Shown here: in pieces, positions 17,969 to 28,573 of the stretch | How the letters are laid out: each line of letters opens with the position of its first letter | Numbering within the stretch: position 1 is the stretch's first letter | Assembly (NCBI RefSeq): GCF_002847505.1 | Contig: NZ_MXAV01000004.1 | Span: 225,001 to 286,843 of the forward strand | DNA from: Acidithiobacillus marinus | GTDB taxonomy: Bacteria; Pseudomonadota; Gammaproteobacteria; Acidithiobacillales; Acidithiobacillaceae | DNA length: 61,843 nucleotides | Direction of reading: 5' to 3' | Made by a program: the position numbers and the translations under genes | Notes under the pieces: generated by a model | The model's database searches: none | What the model was told of the DNA's origin: nothing | Seen by the model: the letters and a program-made list of their open reading frames with translations, nothing else

Positions 17969-19194
17969 CAGACCGGAGCCTCGCCATCCAGAGCAAAAGC
18001 CGCATGCAGGGCGCGCACGGCCAGTTCCAGATATTTTTCTTCAATGACCACGGAAATCTTGATTTCCGAAGTGGAAATCATCTGGATATTGATATTTTCC
18101 TTGCCCAGGGTGGAAAACATGGTGGCGGCAATCCCGGCATGAGAGCGCATCCCCACGCCCACCACCGAAACCTTGACGATATGGTTGTCGCCCCGGACAT
18201 CTTCCGCGCCCAGCTTGGCGGCCACTTCTACGAGAATATCCCGGGCCTTGGCGTATTCATTGCGATCTACGGTAAAGGTAAAGTCAGTTTTGCCGGCCTC
18301 GGAAATATTTTGCAGGATCACGTCCACGTTGATGTTGGCGTCTGAGACGGGACCGAGAATGGAGTAAGCGATGCCGGGATGGTCAGGAACACCAACCATC
18401 GTCAGTTTGGCTTCGTTGCGGGAGAAGGCAATGCCAGAAACGCGGGGAGCTTCCACAGAATTTTCCTCGTTGGTAACCAGAGTGCCGGGGCCATCCTGAA
18501 AAGAGGACAATACCCGAACAGGAACATTGTACTTCATGGCAAATTCGACGGAGCGCGTTTGTAATACCTTAGCGCCGAGACTGGCCATTTCAAGCATTTC
18601 TTCAAAAGTAATGCGGTCGAGACGGCGTGCCCGGGATTCCACGCGCGGGTCTGTCGTGTAAATACCGTCTACGTCCGTAAAAATATCACATTCATCGGCA
18701 TGGAGGGCAGCCGCCAGGGCCACGGCAGTCGTATCAGAGCCACCCCGTCCCAGGGTGGTAATGTTACCGTGAGGATCCACACCCTGAAACCCGGCAACCA
18801 CGACAATTTTTCCAGCTTCCAGTGCTGACCGGATTTTGTGATCTTCAATGTGCTCGATACGAGCCTTGGTATGGGCAGAGTTCGTCGTAATCGCTACCTG
18901 GGTACCCGTAAACGATATGGCGGCTTGTCCCATCCCCTCCAAAGCCATACACAACAGGGCAATGGTCACCTGTTCTCCGGTACTGAGCAGGGTGTCGAGT
19001 TCGCGCTCGGCAGGGTCGGCGGCCATGGCGCGGGCCAGTTGCAGGAGACGATCGGTTTCGCCGGACATGGCCGAAACCACAACAACCACCTGATGTCCGG
19101 CCCGATGGTTGGCCATGACTTTTTCGGCAACCACACGAATGCGCTCCGGGTTGCCCACAGAAGTTCCACCAAATTTTTGTACGATGAGTGCCAT
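17968..19194 (-). CDS. lysC: Aspartate kinase
   Basis: Phosphorylates aspartate, the entry step to Lys, Thr and Met. It is a 408-aa monofunctional enzyme with KFGGTSVG at residues 6-13, GRGGSDTTAVALAAAL, and two C-terminal ACT domains (about 265-400). The ACT pair is the usual site of feedback inhibition by Lys/Thr. I chose the ATG at 19194 (MALIVQKFGGTSVG); upstream in-frame residues do not belong to the family. It is the first gene of a minus-strand run with argD, argF, argG and gloA. Confidence 0.96.
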   Translation of the reverse strand: MALIVQKFGGTSVGNPERIRVVAEKVMANHRAGHQVVVVVSAMSGETDRLLQLARAMAADPAERELDTLLSTGEQVTIALLCMALEGMGQAAISFTGTQVAITTNSAHTKARIEHIEDHKIRSALEAGKIVVVAGFQGVDPHGNITTLGRGGSDTTAVALAAALHADECDIFTDVDGIYTTDPRVESRARRLDRITFEEMLEMASLGAKVLQTRSVEFAMKYNVPVRVLSSFQDGPGTLVTNEENSVEAPRVSGIAFSRNEAKLTMVGVPDHPGIAYSILGPVSDANINVDVILQNISEAGKTDFTFTVDRNEYAKARDILVEVAAKLGAEDVRGDNHIVKVSVVGVGMRSHAGIAATMFSTLGKENINIQMISTSEIKISVVIEEKYLELAVRALHAAFALDGEAPV

Positions 19195-19359
19195 TTCAGT
19201 GATTTCAGAAAAAATTAAGGGCAAATAATAAAGCCTTGACGCACTTTCGTACAGGATGGGTAACGGGGCGCATAAAAAGTACCCCCTGTGAGCACCGCAG
19301 CAGCGGAAAGGAGGGATACCTGTATGTTGTCGAATGCGTATCCCCGATTAAGAAGGTGA

Positions 19360-19569
19360 TCAGGGCTGCAGTTTGGTCGAATCCCGGCTTTTCTTGAGAA
19401 AACTGTATACCGGACAATATCCCCAAATGCCTGTCGCGATGAGAAGCAGGCCGGAAAAGGTCCACTCACGGTAAGGAAAGGGATTGACGAAATAAATCAG
19501 AAAAATAATCGCACCGAAGTAAATGCGGAGCCAGCGCTCGGTGCTGTTCATGTTTTTGGTGATTTTCAT
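19360..19569 (-). CDS. Small inner-membrane protein, DUF2892/YgaP-like
   Basis: A 69-aa protein with two hydrophobic segments (about 16-29 and 37-52) and the DUF2892 pattern: NSTERWLRIYFGAIIF, then GLLLIATGIWGYCPVYSFL. In YgaP this module follows a rhodanese domain; here it stands alone. The ATG is preceded by AAGGAC. Function is unknown, though links to sulfur transfer are discussed for the family. The 19225-19359 gap to lysC holds no gene; the inverted pair GGGATAC/GTATCCC at 19313-19344 lacks a T-run. Confidence 0.8.
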   Translation of the reverse strand: MKITKNMNSTERWLRIYFGAIIFLIYFVNPFPYREWTFSGLLLIATGIWGYCPVYSFLKKSRDSTKLQP

Positions 19570-19774
19570 GATCTTGCCGTCCTTAAATGAGAGGGCTGGG
19601 TATGAATATTAGGCCGCTTCTGGAGTTGCTGCAAGGGCATAGTGGATACTTTCTGCATGATCTCCGGCTCTGGTCTACACTGAATGGCATGAACGGAGCT
19701 ATTGGTTAATCCGTAGATGGCTGGCTAGGGCGTAGCGAGAAGGTTTCTGACGAAATATTCGGAGGGATTCAGTA

Positions 19775-20866
19775 ATGACAACAGATTTGCATGCATTGCA
19801 CCAAGAGGTAGGCCAGAGTATCTGGCTGGATAATTTGTCGAGGACTTTAATTCACGATGATATTCTCAAGCAGTATATCAACGAGGATGGAGTCAGCGGA
19901 GTAACATCCAATCCCAGCATTTTCCAGAAGGCCATCCACTCCAGTCCTTATTATCGAGATGATCTGCGCCAGTCGGCAGAATCTGCCGAGCGGCTGTATG
20001 AGCAGTTGGTGTTGCAGGATTTGCGCATGGCCTGCGATCTTCTCCAGCCGGCCCATCAGGCCAGTGCTGGCGATGATGGCTGGGTGAGTTGGGAGGAGTC
20101 TCCACGTCTGGCCAAGGATGAAGCGGCCACGGTTGCCGAAGCCCATCGTTTGCGAGGATTGGTGCAACGCGACAACTTGCTCATCAAGGTGCCAGCCACA
20201 TCCCAGGGGATTGCCGCATTGCGTACCCTGATTGGTGAAGGTGTTTCTGTCAATGTCACCCTGATGTTTGGTCTGGATCATGTGCGCAAGGTGTTTGCTG
20301 CCTATCAGCAGGGACTGGCCCACTGGATAAAACAGGGGGGAGACCCGCGCAAGGTTAAGGCAGTAGCCAGCCTGTTTCTGTCCCGGGTGGATACGCTGGT
20401 TGATCAACAGCTCGAAAAAATCGGTACGACCGAAGCCTTGGCCCTGCGCGGGCGGGCGGCCGTGGCCTTGGCCAAAGTGGCGTACAGCATTTATCAGGAA
20501 ACTTTTCATGGGGAGGGTTTTGCGGAACAGACCAAGGCAGGTGGACGCCCACAGTATCTGCTCTGGGCAAGTACCAGTACCAAAAATCCCGCTTACTCGG
20601 ATCTACTTTATGTGGAGCCGTTGATGGGACCGGAAACCATCAACACCCTGCCTGATGAAACCCTGAACAAGTTACGGGATCATGGCCAGATTGCGAATCG
20701 TATCATGGAGGGAATGGACGCCGCACGGACGACCATGAATCAGCTCGAATCCCTGGGTATTCACATGGACCAGATCGCCGCACAATTACAGGAAGAAGGG
20801 CTTGCCGCTTTCGCCAAAAGCTTTGAAGAAATGCTTTCAGAAGTGGGCAAGGCCATGGCCGGATAA
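19775..20866 (+). CDS. tal: Transaldolase
   Basis: Moves the dihydroxyacetone unit between sedoheptulose-7-phosphate and glyceraldehyde-3-phosphate in the pentose phosphate pathway. At 363 aa it is the long form seen in cyanobacteria and actinobacteria rather than the E. coli TalB form. Visible motifs are GVTSNPSIFQKAI and the Schiff-base Lys138 in NLLIKVPAT, then SVNVTLMFGLDHV. A GGAGGGA site lies 9 bp before the ATG. It is convergent with fabI. No other pentose-phosphate or Calvin gene is adjacent. Confidence 0.94.
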   Translation: MTTDLHALHQEVGQSIWLDNLSRTLIHDDILKQYINEDGVSGVTSNPSIFQKAIHSSPYYRDDLRQSAESAERLYEQLVLQDLRMACDLLQPAHQASAGDDGWVSWEESPRLAKDEAATVAEAHRLRGLVQRDNLLIKVPATSQGIAALRTLIGEGVSVNVTLMFGLDHVRKVFAAYQQGLAHWIKQGGDPRKVKAVASLFLSRVDTLVDQQLEKIGTTEALALRGRAAVALAKVAYSIYQETFHGEGFAEQTKAGGRPQYLLWASTSTKNPAYSDLLYVEPLMGPETINTLPDETLNKLRDHGQIANRIMEGMDAARTTMNQLESLGIHMDQIAAQLQEEGLAAFAKSFEEMLSEVGKAMAG

Positions 20867-20897
20867 GTATTCCGGCCGAAAGCGCGTGAAAAAGGGC

Positions 20898-21671
20898 TTA
20901 AAAACCGACGGTATTGAAACCGGCATCCACATAGGTGATTTCGCCGGTAATACCGGAGGCTAAATCGGAGCAGAGGAAGGCTGCGGCATTACCCACTTCC
21001 TCCTGAGTCACATTACGATGCAGCGGGGCGTGCTCGGCATAATGGTCGAGAATTTTGCGGAATTCGCCGATGCCGCTGGCGGCCAGGGTGCGAATAGGGC
21101 CTGCGGAAATGGCATTCACCCGAATACCATCTGTTCCCAGGGAATAAGCCAGATAACGGATACTGGCTTCGAGGCTGGCCTTGGCCAGACCCATGACGTT
21201 GTAGTTGGCCATAGCCCGCTCGGCACCAAGATAGCTGAGGGCCAGCAGGGCACCCTGGCGACCCTGCATCAAGGGATGCATGGCCTTGGCCATGGCAGTG
21301 AAGCTGTAGGAAGAAACTTCGTGGGCAATACGGAAGCCTTCTCGAGTGGTGGCATCCAGATAGCTTCCGCTGAGCTCTTCCTTGGGCGCAAATGCGGCGC
21401 CATGAATACCGATATCCACGCCACCCCAAAGCGAGCGAACATGCTCCATGGCGCTCTGCAACTGTTGATCATCCATCAGATCCAGCTCGATAGGCTCGGG
21501 AGCATCGATTTGTCCGGCTAATTCTTCCACCCGGCTTTTGGTACGCTCACCCTGGTAGGTCAGCAATACTTCGGCGCCCTGGCGGTGCATGGCCTGGGCA
21601 ATTCCCCAGCAAATGGAACGATCATTGGCTACACCCACGATGAGTGCCTTTTTGCCTGCCATGAAACCCAT
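20898..21671 (-). CDS. fabI: Enoyl-[acyl-carrier-protein] reductase (NADH)
   Basis: The final reductive step of each fatty-acid elongation cycle. It is a 257-aa short-chain dehydrogenase-like enzyme with [19 protein letters not shown], the catalytic Tyr/Lys pair in [14 protein letters not shown], and [13 protein letters not shown] over the substrate loop. I chose the start MGFMAGKK at 21671; MAGKK at 21662 is possible. Its start is 23 bp downstream of the lytic transglycosylase stop. Confidence 0.96.
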   Translation of the reverse strand: MGFMAGKKALIVGVANDRSICWGIAQAMHRQGAEVLLTYQGERTKSRVEELAGQIDAPEPIELDLMDDQQLQSAMEHVRSLWGGVDIGIHGAAFAPKEELSGSYLDATTREGFRIAHEVSSYSFTAMAKAMHPLMQGRQGALLALSYLGAERAMANYNVMGLAKASLEASIRYLAYSLGTDGIRVNAISAGPIRTLAASGIGEFRKILDHYAEHAPLHRNVTQEEVGNAAAFLCSDLASGITGEITYVDAGFNTVGF

Positions 21672-21694
21672 AATAGAAACCCCTTGCTTGATAC

Positions 21695-23515
21695 TTAGCG
21701 TGTATAGATGGTGAGCTTTGAACCTGGTTGAATGTCGCTGGCGGAGGCCAGACGATTCCATTGAATCAGGGACTTGGGTTGGACATGATACTGCTGAGCG
21801 ATCTGCCAGAGGGTATCGCCCTTGCGCACAATGTAGGTGGTAGCATGCGGTTGGGTGGCAGCACGTTCCTGACGGGCACTGATGGCGGCCACAGCAGTGT
21901 CCGCAGGAATGTTCAACACCTGGCCAGGATGAATGACCGATCGCTCCGTCAAGTGATTCGCCTGAGCAATGGCACGCACGCCGACGCCGGCTCTTTGCGC
22001 AATCTGCCAGAGGCTTTCGCCGGGACGAACCGTCAATTGGCGATGACTGCGGGCCGCTGTATAAACCGGGGTTGCCCTGCCTTCATAAACGGTGAGTTTC
22101 TCGCCGATCTGCAGATCATTGGCCGAACGGATGTGATTCCAGTGCATCAGCTCCAGAACGCTGACACCAGCACGCTGTGCCAGCCCGGAAAGAGTGTCAC
22201 CGGAATGGACGACAAGATGCTGCTGCACGGGTTGGCGTTCAGTCGCATTTTCCAAGTGATGACCCCCATAAATCACCAGTTGCTGACCCACTTGGAGATC
22301 ACTGGCGGAACGTAAGTGGTTCCAGCGTTGAATCTGCGCCACGCTGACTCCGCTGCGCAAGGCAATTTGTGACAGGGTATTACCGGGATGGACGGTCAAA
22401 TGGCTGAGTGCAGGCGACGAAGCAAAGTGGTGTGGTGCTACCTGAGTCGCGAGGACAGCAGGTTGCGGACTGGGTAAAGCCTGGGCTGCGGCCTCCTGGG
22501 GCATGGTCAGTAAAGCGGTTTTCAGCGTGGCGGCCTTGTCTTTGGGAACCACCAGCTGATAGTCGGCGGGCACCATCCCATAACTGATACCGGCATTGAG
22601 ATGCTGTAACTCGGTCACCGGCACATTCATCAGATTGGCGGCCACATTCAGGGCGACGGATCGGGGTGTGGTGATTACTGCGACATGGGCGGTATTGGGA
22701 ATGTAAGGCAGACTGATGTGGTAAGCCTGGGCGTTTTTGATGACCTGGGCGAGGCCCAGCAATTCCGCCACATAGTTTTCAGTTTGTTCGGGAAGGTTGA
22801 GGTCCCAGAAATCTGTGGGTTTGCCGGCGGCCACATTTTGCTGGATGGCCGCCGAAACCGTACCTTGCCCCGCATTGTAGGCCGCAATGGCCAGCAGCCA
22901 GTTGCCGCCAAAATAATTGTACAGATAAGACAAATAATCCAGGGCTGCATGGGTGGAAGCCGTCAGGCTCAGGCGGGGATCACCATAACGGGTATTTTGC
23001 AGCCCGAAACTGCGTGCGGTTCCGGGTACAAACTGCCAGAGTCCAGCGGCGGCGGCAGGAGAAAAGGCCTTGGGGTTGTAGCCACTTTCGATGGCAGGCA
23101 ACAGGGCAAGTTCCATGGGCAGGCCCCGTTGGGAAACGGCATTGACTACGTAATAGAGGAAGGGACGGGAATTATTAAGAATTTGTTCCAGCTTGCCTTG
23201 ATGCTGCAAAAACCAGGTGCGCCATTTGTCCACTTCGACCCGGGACACATTACTTAGTCGCAGACCTTGATCAATATTCGTCCAGACGTTGCCGGTGCCA
23301 CCTTGTTCACCAAATGCGCCTGCCGCCTCAAACTGTTGAAGGGTTGCGGCAAGACTGTTAACAGAGCTATCGGGATTGCCGATAGTGCCTGTAATTACCG
23401 GTATTGAATTCTGAAGATCATTTTGTGGTAGGCCTATGATTTGGCTGTTGGCCCAAGCCATAGGAACATTCCCTAGCGCCAACACAGTGGCGATAGCGAT
23501 CATTCGCTTGTTCAT
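21695..23515 (-). CDS. mltD: Membrane-bound lytic murein transglycosylase D-like, four LysM domains
   Basis: A 606-aa exported protein. A signal peptide at 1-22 ([22 protein letters not shown]) is followed by an SLT domain with the catalytic Glu in [25 protein letters not shown]. Four LysM repeats follow ([44 protein letters not shown]). No lipobox Cys is visible at the signal end, unlike E. coli MltD, so it may be periplasmic rather than lipid-anchored. MltD of E. coli has two LysM domains, so four is an expansion. The ATG at 23515 is chosen because it begins the signal peptide. Confidence 0.92.
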   Translation of the reverse strand: MNKRMIAIATVLALGNVPMAWANSQIIGLPQNDLQNSIPVITGTIGNPDSSVNSLAATLQQFEAAGAFGEQGGTGNVWTNIDQGLRLSNVSRVEVDKWRTWFLQHQGKLEQILNNSRPFLYYVVNAVSQRGLPMELALLPAIESGYNPKAFSPAAAAGLWQFVPGTARSFGLQNTRYGDPRLSLTASTHAALDYLSYLYNYFGGNWLLAIAAYNAGQGTVSAAIQQNVAAGKPTDFWDLNLPEQTENYVAELLGLAQVIKNAQAYHISLPYIPNTAHVAVITTPRSVALNVAANLMNVPVTELQHLNAGISYGMVPADYQLVVPKDKAATLKTALLTMPQEAAAQALPSPQPAVLATQVAPHHFASSPALSHLTVHPGNTLSQIALRSGVSVAQIQRWNHLRSASDLQVGQQLVIYGGHHLENATERQPVQQHLVVHSGDTLSGLAQRAGVSVLELMHWNHIRSANDLQIGEKLTVYEGRATPVYTAARSHRQLTVRPGESLWQIAQRAGVGVRAIAQANHLTERSVIHPGQVLNIPADTAVAAISARQERAATQPHATTYIVRKGDTLWQIAQQYHVQPKSLIQWNRLASASDIQPGSKLTIYTR

Positions 23516-23754
23516 GTTGCTCCTTCCAGGGCGGGTCAATCCACCATCGGGTGTCCCGCAGACGATACCCATCTCAATAAGGATGTCATTATAAACAGCA
23601 GCTTGGTATAGGCTTTGTTTGCTGACTTTGGGATAGTAAGCAAAACCCCCATTCAGAGTCAAACGACTTTTCATCGAATTTCTGTTGGGAACATGGCTGA
23701 ACATCATTTTTGTTTCTTCTGTTGTCTGCAAGGATACCGAATGCAAGGTGGGCC
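23516..23754. other. Divergent intergenic region between mltD and gltX
   Basis: No gene is supported here. The minus frame stays open upstream of the mltD start (to 23746), but the added residues look random and the signal peptide would be internal. It must hold the mltD promoter, which I cannot place. Confidence 0.5.
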
Positions 23755-23763
23755 TGTTATGAT
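23755..23763 (+). promoter_or_regulatory. Probable extended -10 element of gltX
   Basis: TGTTATGAT fits TGn-TATAAT with one mismatch in the -10. It lies 33 bp before the gltX ATG. No good -35 is seen 16-18 bp upstream, which is typical of extended -10 promoters. Confidence 0.45.
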
Positions 23764-23796
23764 TTGACCTTAGATTTTGCTGCAGGTTGATTGCTT

Positions 23797-25209
23797 ATGT
23801 CTGTTCGTACCCGTTTTGCGCCGAGTCCCACCGGTTATTTACATATCGGTGGAGTGCGTACCGCGCTTTATTCCTGGTTACATGCTCGCCGGCTGGGTGG
23901 GCGTTTTGTATTGCGTATTGAAGATACGGATCTGGAGCGTTCCACGCCCGCAGCCACGGCAGCCATTCTCGAGGGCATGGCCTGGTTAGGGCTGGACTGG
24001 GACGAAGGGCCCTTTTACCAAACCCAGCGTATGGACCGCTATCGGGAAGTGCTGGCGCAGATGCTGAAAGAGGGCAGCGCCTACTACTGCTATTGCAGTC
24101 GTGAAGAAGTGGATGCGATGCGCGAAGAGCAGCGCGCCCGGGGCGAGAAGCCGCGTTACGATGGTCGTTGCCGGACACGGAGCAGCGCACGCGAGGGGGT
24201 TTCACCGGTGATTCGCTTTCGCAGTCCGGATACCGGGGAAACGGTGGTCGAAGACCTGATCCATGGCCGGGTCAGCTTCCAGAACAGCGAGCTGGATGAT
24301 TTAATTATTGCGCGTTCGGACGGGACGCCCACCTACAATTTTTGCGTGGTGGTCGATGATTGGGACATGGGTATCACTCATGTGATTCGCGGCGATGATC
24401 ATCTCAATAATACGCCGAGACAAATGCAGATTTTGCAGGCTTTAGGCGCCGATTTGCCAGTCTACGCCCATGTGCCCATGATTCTCGGGCCGGACAAGCA
24501 GAAACTGTCCAAACGTCATGGTGCAGTCAGCGTGCTGGAATATCGGGAACAGGGGTTTCTGCCTGATGCATTGCTCAATTTCCTGATTCGTCTGGGTTGG
24601 TCCCATGGCGACGAGGAGGTCTTCAGCCGCGAAGAGATGATCGCCTTTTTCCGGATTGACGCAGTCAACAAGGCTGCTTCCGCTTTCAATCCAGAAAAGT
24701 TGCTGTGGATCAATGCCCAGCATATGCAACGTCTGAGCCCTGAAGGGTTGGCGCAACATCTGCGGCCTTATCTGGGCGCCCAGGGCGTAACAGAAGTTCT
24801 CCTCGCCCATGGGCCGGAGCTTTCAGCGGTGGTTGCCTTGTTGCAGGAGCGGGCAAAGACCCTGGTAGAAATGGCCGGTGCCGCGAGTATGTTTTATGTG
24901 GCTCCCGTATCCGGCGACAGCAAAGATGTGGAAAAACATTTGCATGGACAGACTGCCTTACTGGACAGGCTTATTCATCATCTACAGGCTTTGCCGGTCT
25001 GGACGGCCGCCGCCATTCACAGTGCCATCCAGGAGTTGGCGGTCAGTCATGCCGAGGGGAAAATGGGGAAAGTCGCCCAGCCGCTGCGGGTGGCGGTGGC
25101 AGGCCGGGCGGTTTCTCCGCCGATTGATGCGACCTTGGCGCTCCTGGGCAAGGATGAAACCCTGTCCCGCCTGCGCCGCGCCATAACCTGGACGCAGGCA
25201 GCCCCCTGA
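23797..25209 (+). CDS. gltX: Glutamyl-tRNA synthetase
   Basis: A class I aminoacyl-tRNA synthetase of 470 aa. The HIGH-like motif is in PSPTGYLHIGGVRTAL, and the KMSKS-like motif is KLSKRHG. The Zn-region Cys ligands appear as YYCYCSREE. ATG 23797 (MSVRTRFAPSP) is preferred over the in-frame TTG at 23791. Some Acidithiobacillus-type bacteria carry two GluRS copies, one acting on tRNAGln; which type this is cannot be decided here. Confidence 0.96.
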   Translation: MSVRTRFAPSPTGYLHIGGVRTALYSWLHARRLGGRFVLRIEDTDLERSTPAATAAILEGMAWLGLDWDEGPFYQTQRMDRYREVLAQMLKEGSAYYCYCSREEVDAMREEQRARGEKPRYDGRCRTRSSAREGVSPVIRFRSPDTGETVVEDLIHGRVSFQNSELDDLIIARSDGTPTYNFCVVVDDWDMGITHVIRGDDHLNNTPRQMQILQALGADLPVYAHVPMILGPDKQKLSKRHGAVSVLEYREQGFLPDALLNFLIRLGWSHGDEEVFSREEMIAFFRIDAVNKAASAFNPEKLLWINAQHMQRLSPEGLAQHLRPYLGAQGVTEVLLAHGPELSAVVALLQERAKTLVEMAGAASMFYVAPVSGDSKDVEKHLHGQTALLDRLIHHLQALPVWTAAAIHSAIQELAVSHAEGKMGKVAQPLRVAVAGRAVSPPIDATLALLGKDETLSRLRRAITWTQAAP

Positions 25210-25339
25210 TTTGCGTGCACCAAGAAGTTTCGTCAGCTTATATAAAGGTATTGCGCATGCTTGGCGCCAGCCTTTGCATTTGCGATGATGGAGTCAAACG
25301 TGGTTCTCGACCGTAACTTCCAGCTCAGGAGATTAGCTC

Positions 25340-27277
25340 ATGGCTATGAACGTCACCCAGAAAATTATTGCCGCCCACCTGGTGAGTGGTTCCCTCAAGG
25401 CGGGGAGTCCGATAGCGATTCGTATTGATCAGACCCTCACCCAGGATGCGACCGGGACCATGGCGTATCTGCAGTTTGAAGCCCTGGGTCTGCCCCGGGT
25501 GCGTACCGAGCTGTCAGTCTCCTATGTGGATCACAACATGCTGCAGTCCGGCTTTGAAAACGCCGATGACCATCGTTTCTTGCAGAGTTTTGCCGCCAAG
25601 TACGGGGTGCATTTCAGCCGTCCGGGGAATGGCATTTGTCATCAGGTCCATCTGGAACGCTTTTCGAAGCCGGGAGGCACCTTGCTGGGCTCTGATTCCC
25701 ATACCCCGACTTCTGGAGGGGCAGGGATGCTGGCCATTGGCGCGGGCGGCCTGGATATTGCCCTGGCCATGGGCGGTTTGCCTTTCAACCTGAATATGCC
25801 CGAAGTAGTGGGCGTCAAACTGACCGGAAAATTACAACCCTTTGTTAGTGCCAAGGACATCATTCTTGAGGTATTGCGGCGGAAAACCGTGAAAGGCGGG
25901 GTGGGTAAGGTGTTTGAATACTTCGGCCCGGGTGTTGCCCACCTGAGTGTGCCCGAGCGCGCCACCATTACCAACATGGGTGCGGAGTTGGGGGCCACTA
26001 CCAGTGTGTTCCCCAGTGATGCCGTGACCCAAAGTTACCTGACCGCCCAGGGGCGGGCAACGACCTGGTCCGAATGGGTGGCTGATGCCGATGCCACTTA
26101 CGACGAGGTCCTGGAAATTGATCTGGACGCCCTCGAACCCCTGATTGCTTGTCCCCACAGCCCTGATAATGTCAAAAAGGTGCGGGAAATAGCAGATACC
26201 AAAGTCGCACAGGTGGCTATTGGGTCCTGCACCAACTCTTCCTATACCGACCTGATGACCGTGGCACAGATGCTCAAGGGCAAGGTGGTTGCCGATGGGG
26301 TCAGTCTGGGGGTGTCCCCGGGTTCCCGTCAGGTCATGGAAATGGTCACCAAGGATGGGGGCTTGCTGGATTTCATCGGAGCCGGCTCGCGCATTCTCGA
26401 ATCGGCCTGTGGTCCTTGCATCGGCATGGGTTTTGCGCCGCCGACCCAGGGGGTTTCCGTACGTTCCTTCAACCGCAACTTTTACGGACGTTCCGGCACC
26501 AAAAATGCCGAAGTCTATCTTGCTAGCCCGGAAACTTGTGCGGCCTGTGCCTTGACCGGCGAAATAACCGATCCTCGCGACCTCGGATTGGCTCCCATTC
26601 ATGTGCCCCTGCCCGGGCAGTTTCTGGTGGATGATCGCATGGTGCTGGCCCCGGCGCCTGAAGGCAGTGACGTGGAAATCATCCGTGGCCCGAATATCGC
26701 CAAATTGCCCACCGGCAAGGCAGCCCCGGCGCGCCTGGAAGGCGAGGTGTTAATCCGTCTCGAAGACGACATCACCACTGATCACATCATGCCGGCGGGG
26801 GCCAAGGTGCTCCCCCTGCGCTCCAACCTGCCCGCTATCTCCGAATTTGTATTCCATATGGTCGACGAAACCTTCCCGAGTCGTGCCAAGGCCTCCGGCG
26901 GCGGTTTTATCGTGGCTGGACATAATTATGGTCAGGGTTCCAGCCGGGAACATGCGGCACTGGCACCACGCTATCTGGGAGTACGCGGGGTGCTGGTGCA
27001 GTCCTTTGCCCGTATTCATCTGGCCAATCTCATCAATTTCGGGATTTTACCCCTGACTTTTGTCCACTCTGAGGATTATGCCAAGGTCCAGGCGGCTGAC
27101 CAGCTCAGTCTCGACCTGACCGGACTGGCACTGGGGAAAACCCTGATGCTTCGCGATGACACCCAGGGGCTGGATATTGAAGTCATGCCGCAACTGGGCA
27201 GTGATCGGGACCTCGAACTCATTTTGAAAGGCGGTGCCCTTTCCTGGGCGAGTGAACAACTGGAGCAGGTGTCATGA
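25340..27277 (+). CDS. acnA: Aconitate hydratase, Aquifex type
   Basis: Isomerises citrate and isocitrate through a [4Fe-4S] cluster. At 645 aa it is shorter than AcnA/AcnB of E. coli and matches the Aquifex-type group. Cluster ligands are Cys in GSCTNSS and the CGPC pair in [34 protein letters not shown] is upstream, and the swivel domain has [34 protein letters not shown]. It opens the acn-icd-sucC-sucD cluster and overlaps icd by 4 bp. An AGGAGA site precedes the ATG. The symbol acnA is used loosely. Confidence 0.93.
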   Translation: MAMNVTQKIIAAHLVSGSLKAGSPIAIRIDQTLTQDATGTMAYLQFEALGLPRVRTELSVSYVDHNMLQSGFENADDHRFLQSFAAKYGVHFSRPGNGICHQVHLERFSKPGGTLLGSDSHTPTSGGAGMLAIGAGGLDIALAMGGLPFNLNMPEVVGVKLTGKLQPFVSAKDIILEVLRRKTVKGGVGKVFEYFGPGVAHLSVPERATITNMGAELGATTSVFPSDAVTQSYLTAQGRATTWSEWVADADATYDEVLEIDLDALEPLIACPHSPDNVKKVREIADTKVAQVAIGSCTNSSYTDLMTVAQMLKGKVVADGVSLGVSPGSRQVMEMVTKDGGLLDFIGAGSRILESACGPCIGMGFAPPTQGVSVRSFNRNFYGRSGTKNAEVYLASPETCAACALTGEITDPRDLGLAPIHVPLPGQFLVDDRMVLAPAPEGSDVEIIRGPNIAKLPTGKAAPARLEGEVLIRLEDDITTDHIMPAGAKVLPLRSNLPAISEFVFHMVDETFPSRAKASGGGFIVAGHNYGQGSSREHAALAPRYLGVRGVLVQSFARIHLANLINFGILPLTFVHSEDYAKVQAADQLSLDLTGLALGKTLMLRDDTQGLDIEVMPQLGSDRDLELILKGGALSWASEQLEQVS

Positions 27278-28563
27278 CGACACAAATTCAGAAGCCATCT
27301 AACGGAAGCCCCCTGACCGTCCGGGATGGAGTATTGCAGGTGCCCGATCAGCCTGTCATTCCTTTTATTGAGGGAGATGGTATTGGCTGTGATGTGACGC
27401 CCGCCATGCGCAGTGTCGTTGACGCGGCGCTGCAGAAAGTCTACGGCGGCCAGCGGCAGATTGCCTGGATGGAGTTGTATGCCGGGCAAAAAGCCGTGCA
27501 GCTTTATGGAGAGGGTCAGTATCTGCCCGATGAAACCATGGCCGCCATCCGGGAATATAAGGTCGCGATCAAGGGACCTTTGGAAACGCCGGTGGGTGGG
27601 GGCATTCGCAGCCTGAATGTCGCCATGCGCCAGGATCTGGATTTGTACGTCTGTTCGCGGCCAGTGCGCTACTTCGCGGGTACGCCCAGTCCCATGCGCC
27701 ATCCCGAAAAAGTGGACATGGTCATTTTTCGGGAAAACTCCGAAGATATTTACGCAGGGATCGAATGGCCAGCGGGTAGCCCCGAAGCTGAAAAAGTCAT
27801 CCGTTTTCTTCAGGAAGAAATGGGTGTCAAAAAAATCCGCTTTCCCGACAGTTCGGCCATCGGTATCAAGCCGGTTTCTCTGGAGGGTTCGGAGCGCCTC
27901 ATCCGGCGGGCCATCCAGTACGCTCTGGAGCAAGGTAAACCCTCGGTCAGCCTGGTGCACAAAGGCAATATCATGAAGTTCACCGAAGGAGGGTTCCGTG
28001 ACTGGGGGTATGCGCTGGCGGAAAGGGAATTCGCCGGACGAGTGTTCACCTGGAAGCAGAAGGCCGCTATCAGCAAGGCTGAAGGCAAGGCGGCTGCACA
28101 ACAGGCAGAAGCCCAGGCAATAGTCGACGGCAAGCTCATCATCAAGGACGTCATTGCTGATAATTTTCTGCAGCAAATTCTGTTGCGTCCCGAAGACTAC
28201 TCGGTAGTGGCCACCCTGAACCTCAATGGCGATTACGTTTCCGATGCCCTGGCCGCTGAGGTGGGTGGCATCGGTATGGCTCCGGGAGCGAATCTCTCCG
28301 ACACCCACGCTATTTTTGAGGCCACCCACGGTACTGCGCCCGATATTGCCGGGCAGGGTAAGGCCAATCCCAGTTCCCTGATTTTGTCGGCGGTCATGAT
28401 GCTCGAACATCTGGGCTGGAAGGAAGCCGCCGAGGCCATTGTCGAGGCCATGAATGGCGCCATTGCGGCAGGTGAAGTGACCGGCGATCTGGCGGTTTTG
28501 CGCGGAGATGTCCCGGCATTATCGACCAGTGCATTTACGGCAGCACTGATCCGGCGCTTGTAA
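27274..28563 (+). CDS. icd: Isocitrate dehydrogenase, NADP-type
   Basis: Oxidative decarboxylation of isocitrate to 2-oxoglutarate. It is a 429-aa homodimeric E. coli-type enzyme with [15 protein letters not shown], and [27 protein letters not shown] containing the Ser phosphorylated by AceK in E. coli. [21 protein letters not shown] and the coenzyme-binding [15 protein letters not shown] are also present. It overlaps acn by 4 bp (ATGA) and ends 10 bp before sucC, so the consecutive enzymes are co-expressed. Confidence 0.96.
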   Translation: MTTQIQKPSNGSPLTVRDGVLQVPDQPVIPFIEGDGIGCDVTPAMRSVVDAALQKVYGGQRQIAWMELYAGQKAVQLYGEGQYLPDETMAAIREYKVAIKGPLETPVGGGIRSLNVAMRQDLDLYVCSRPVRYFAGTPSPMRHPEKVDMVIFRENSEDIYAGIEWPAGSPEAEKVIRFLQEEMGVKKIRFPDSSAIGIKPVSLEGSERLIRRAIQYALEQGKPSVSLVHKGNIMKFTEGGFRDWGYALAEREFAGRVFTWKQKAAISKAEGKAAAQQAEAQAIVDGKLIIKDVIADNFLQQILLRPEDYSVVATLNLNGDYVSDALAAEVGGIGMAPGANLSDTHAIFEATHGTAPDIAGQGKANPSSLILSAVMMLEHLGWKEAAEAIVEAMNGAIAAGEVTGDLAVLRGDVPALSTSAFTAALIRRL

Positions 28564-28573
28564 AGGAATCTGC

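Noticed and set aside
19195-19380. Possible lysine riboswitch upstream of lysC.
   Set aside because: The interval lacks recognisable lysine-riboswitch core elements; only a simple 7-bp inverted repeat without a T-run is visible.
25270-25286. TTGGCGCCAGCCTTTGCA upstream of aconitase looks like a sigma-54 promoter.
   Set aside because: The distance between GG and GC is 11 instead of 10 bp, which normally abolishes sigma-54 recognition.
27076-28410. 444-aa open frame on the minus strand opposite icd.
   Set aside because: It is antisense to a certain gene, with no recognisable motif and no ribosome-binding site.
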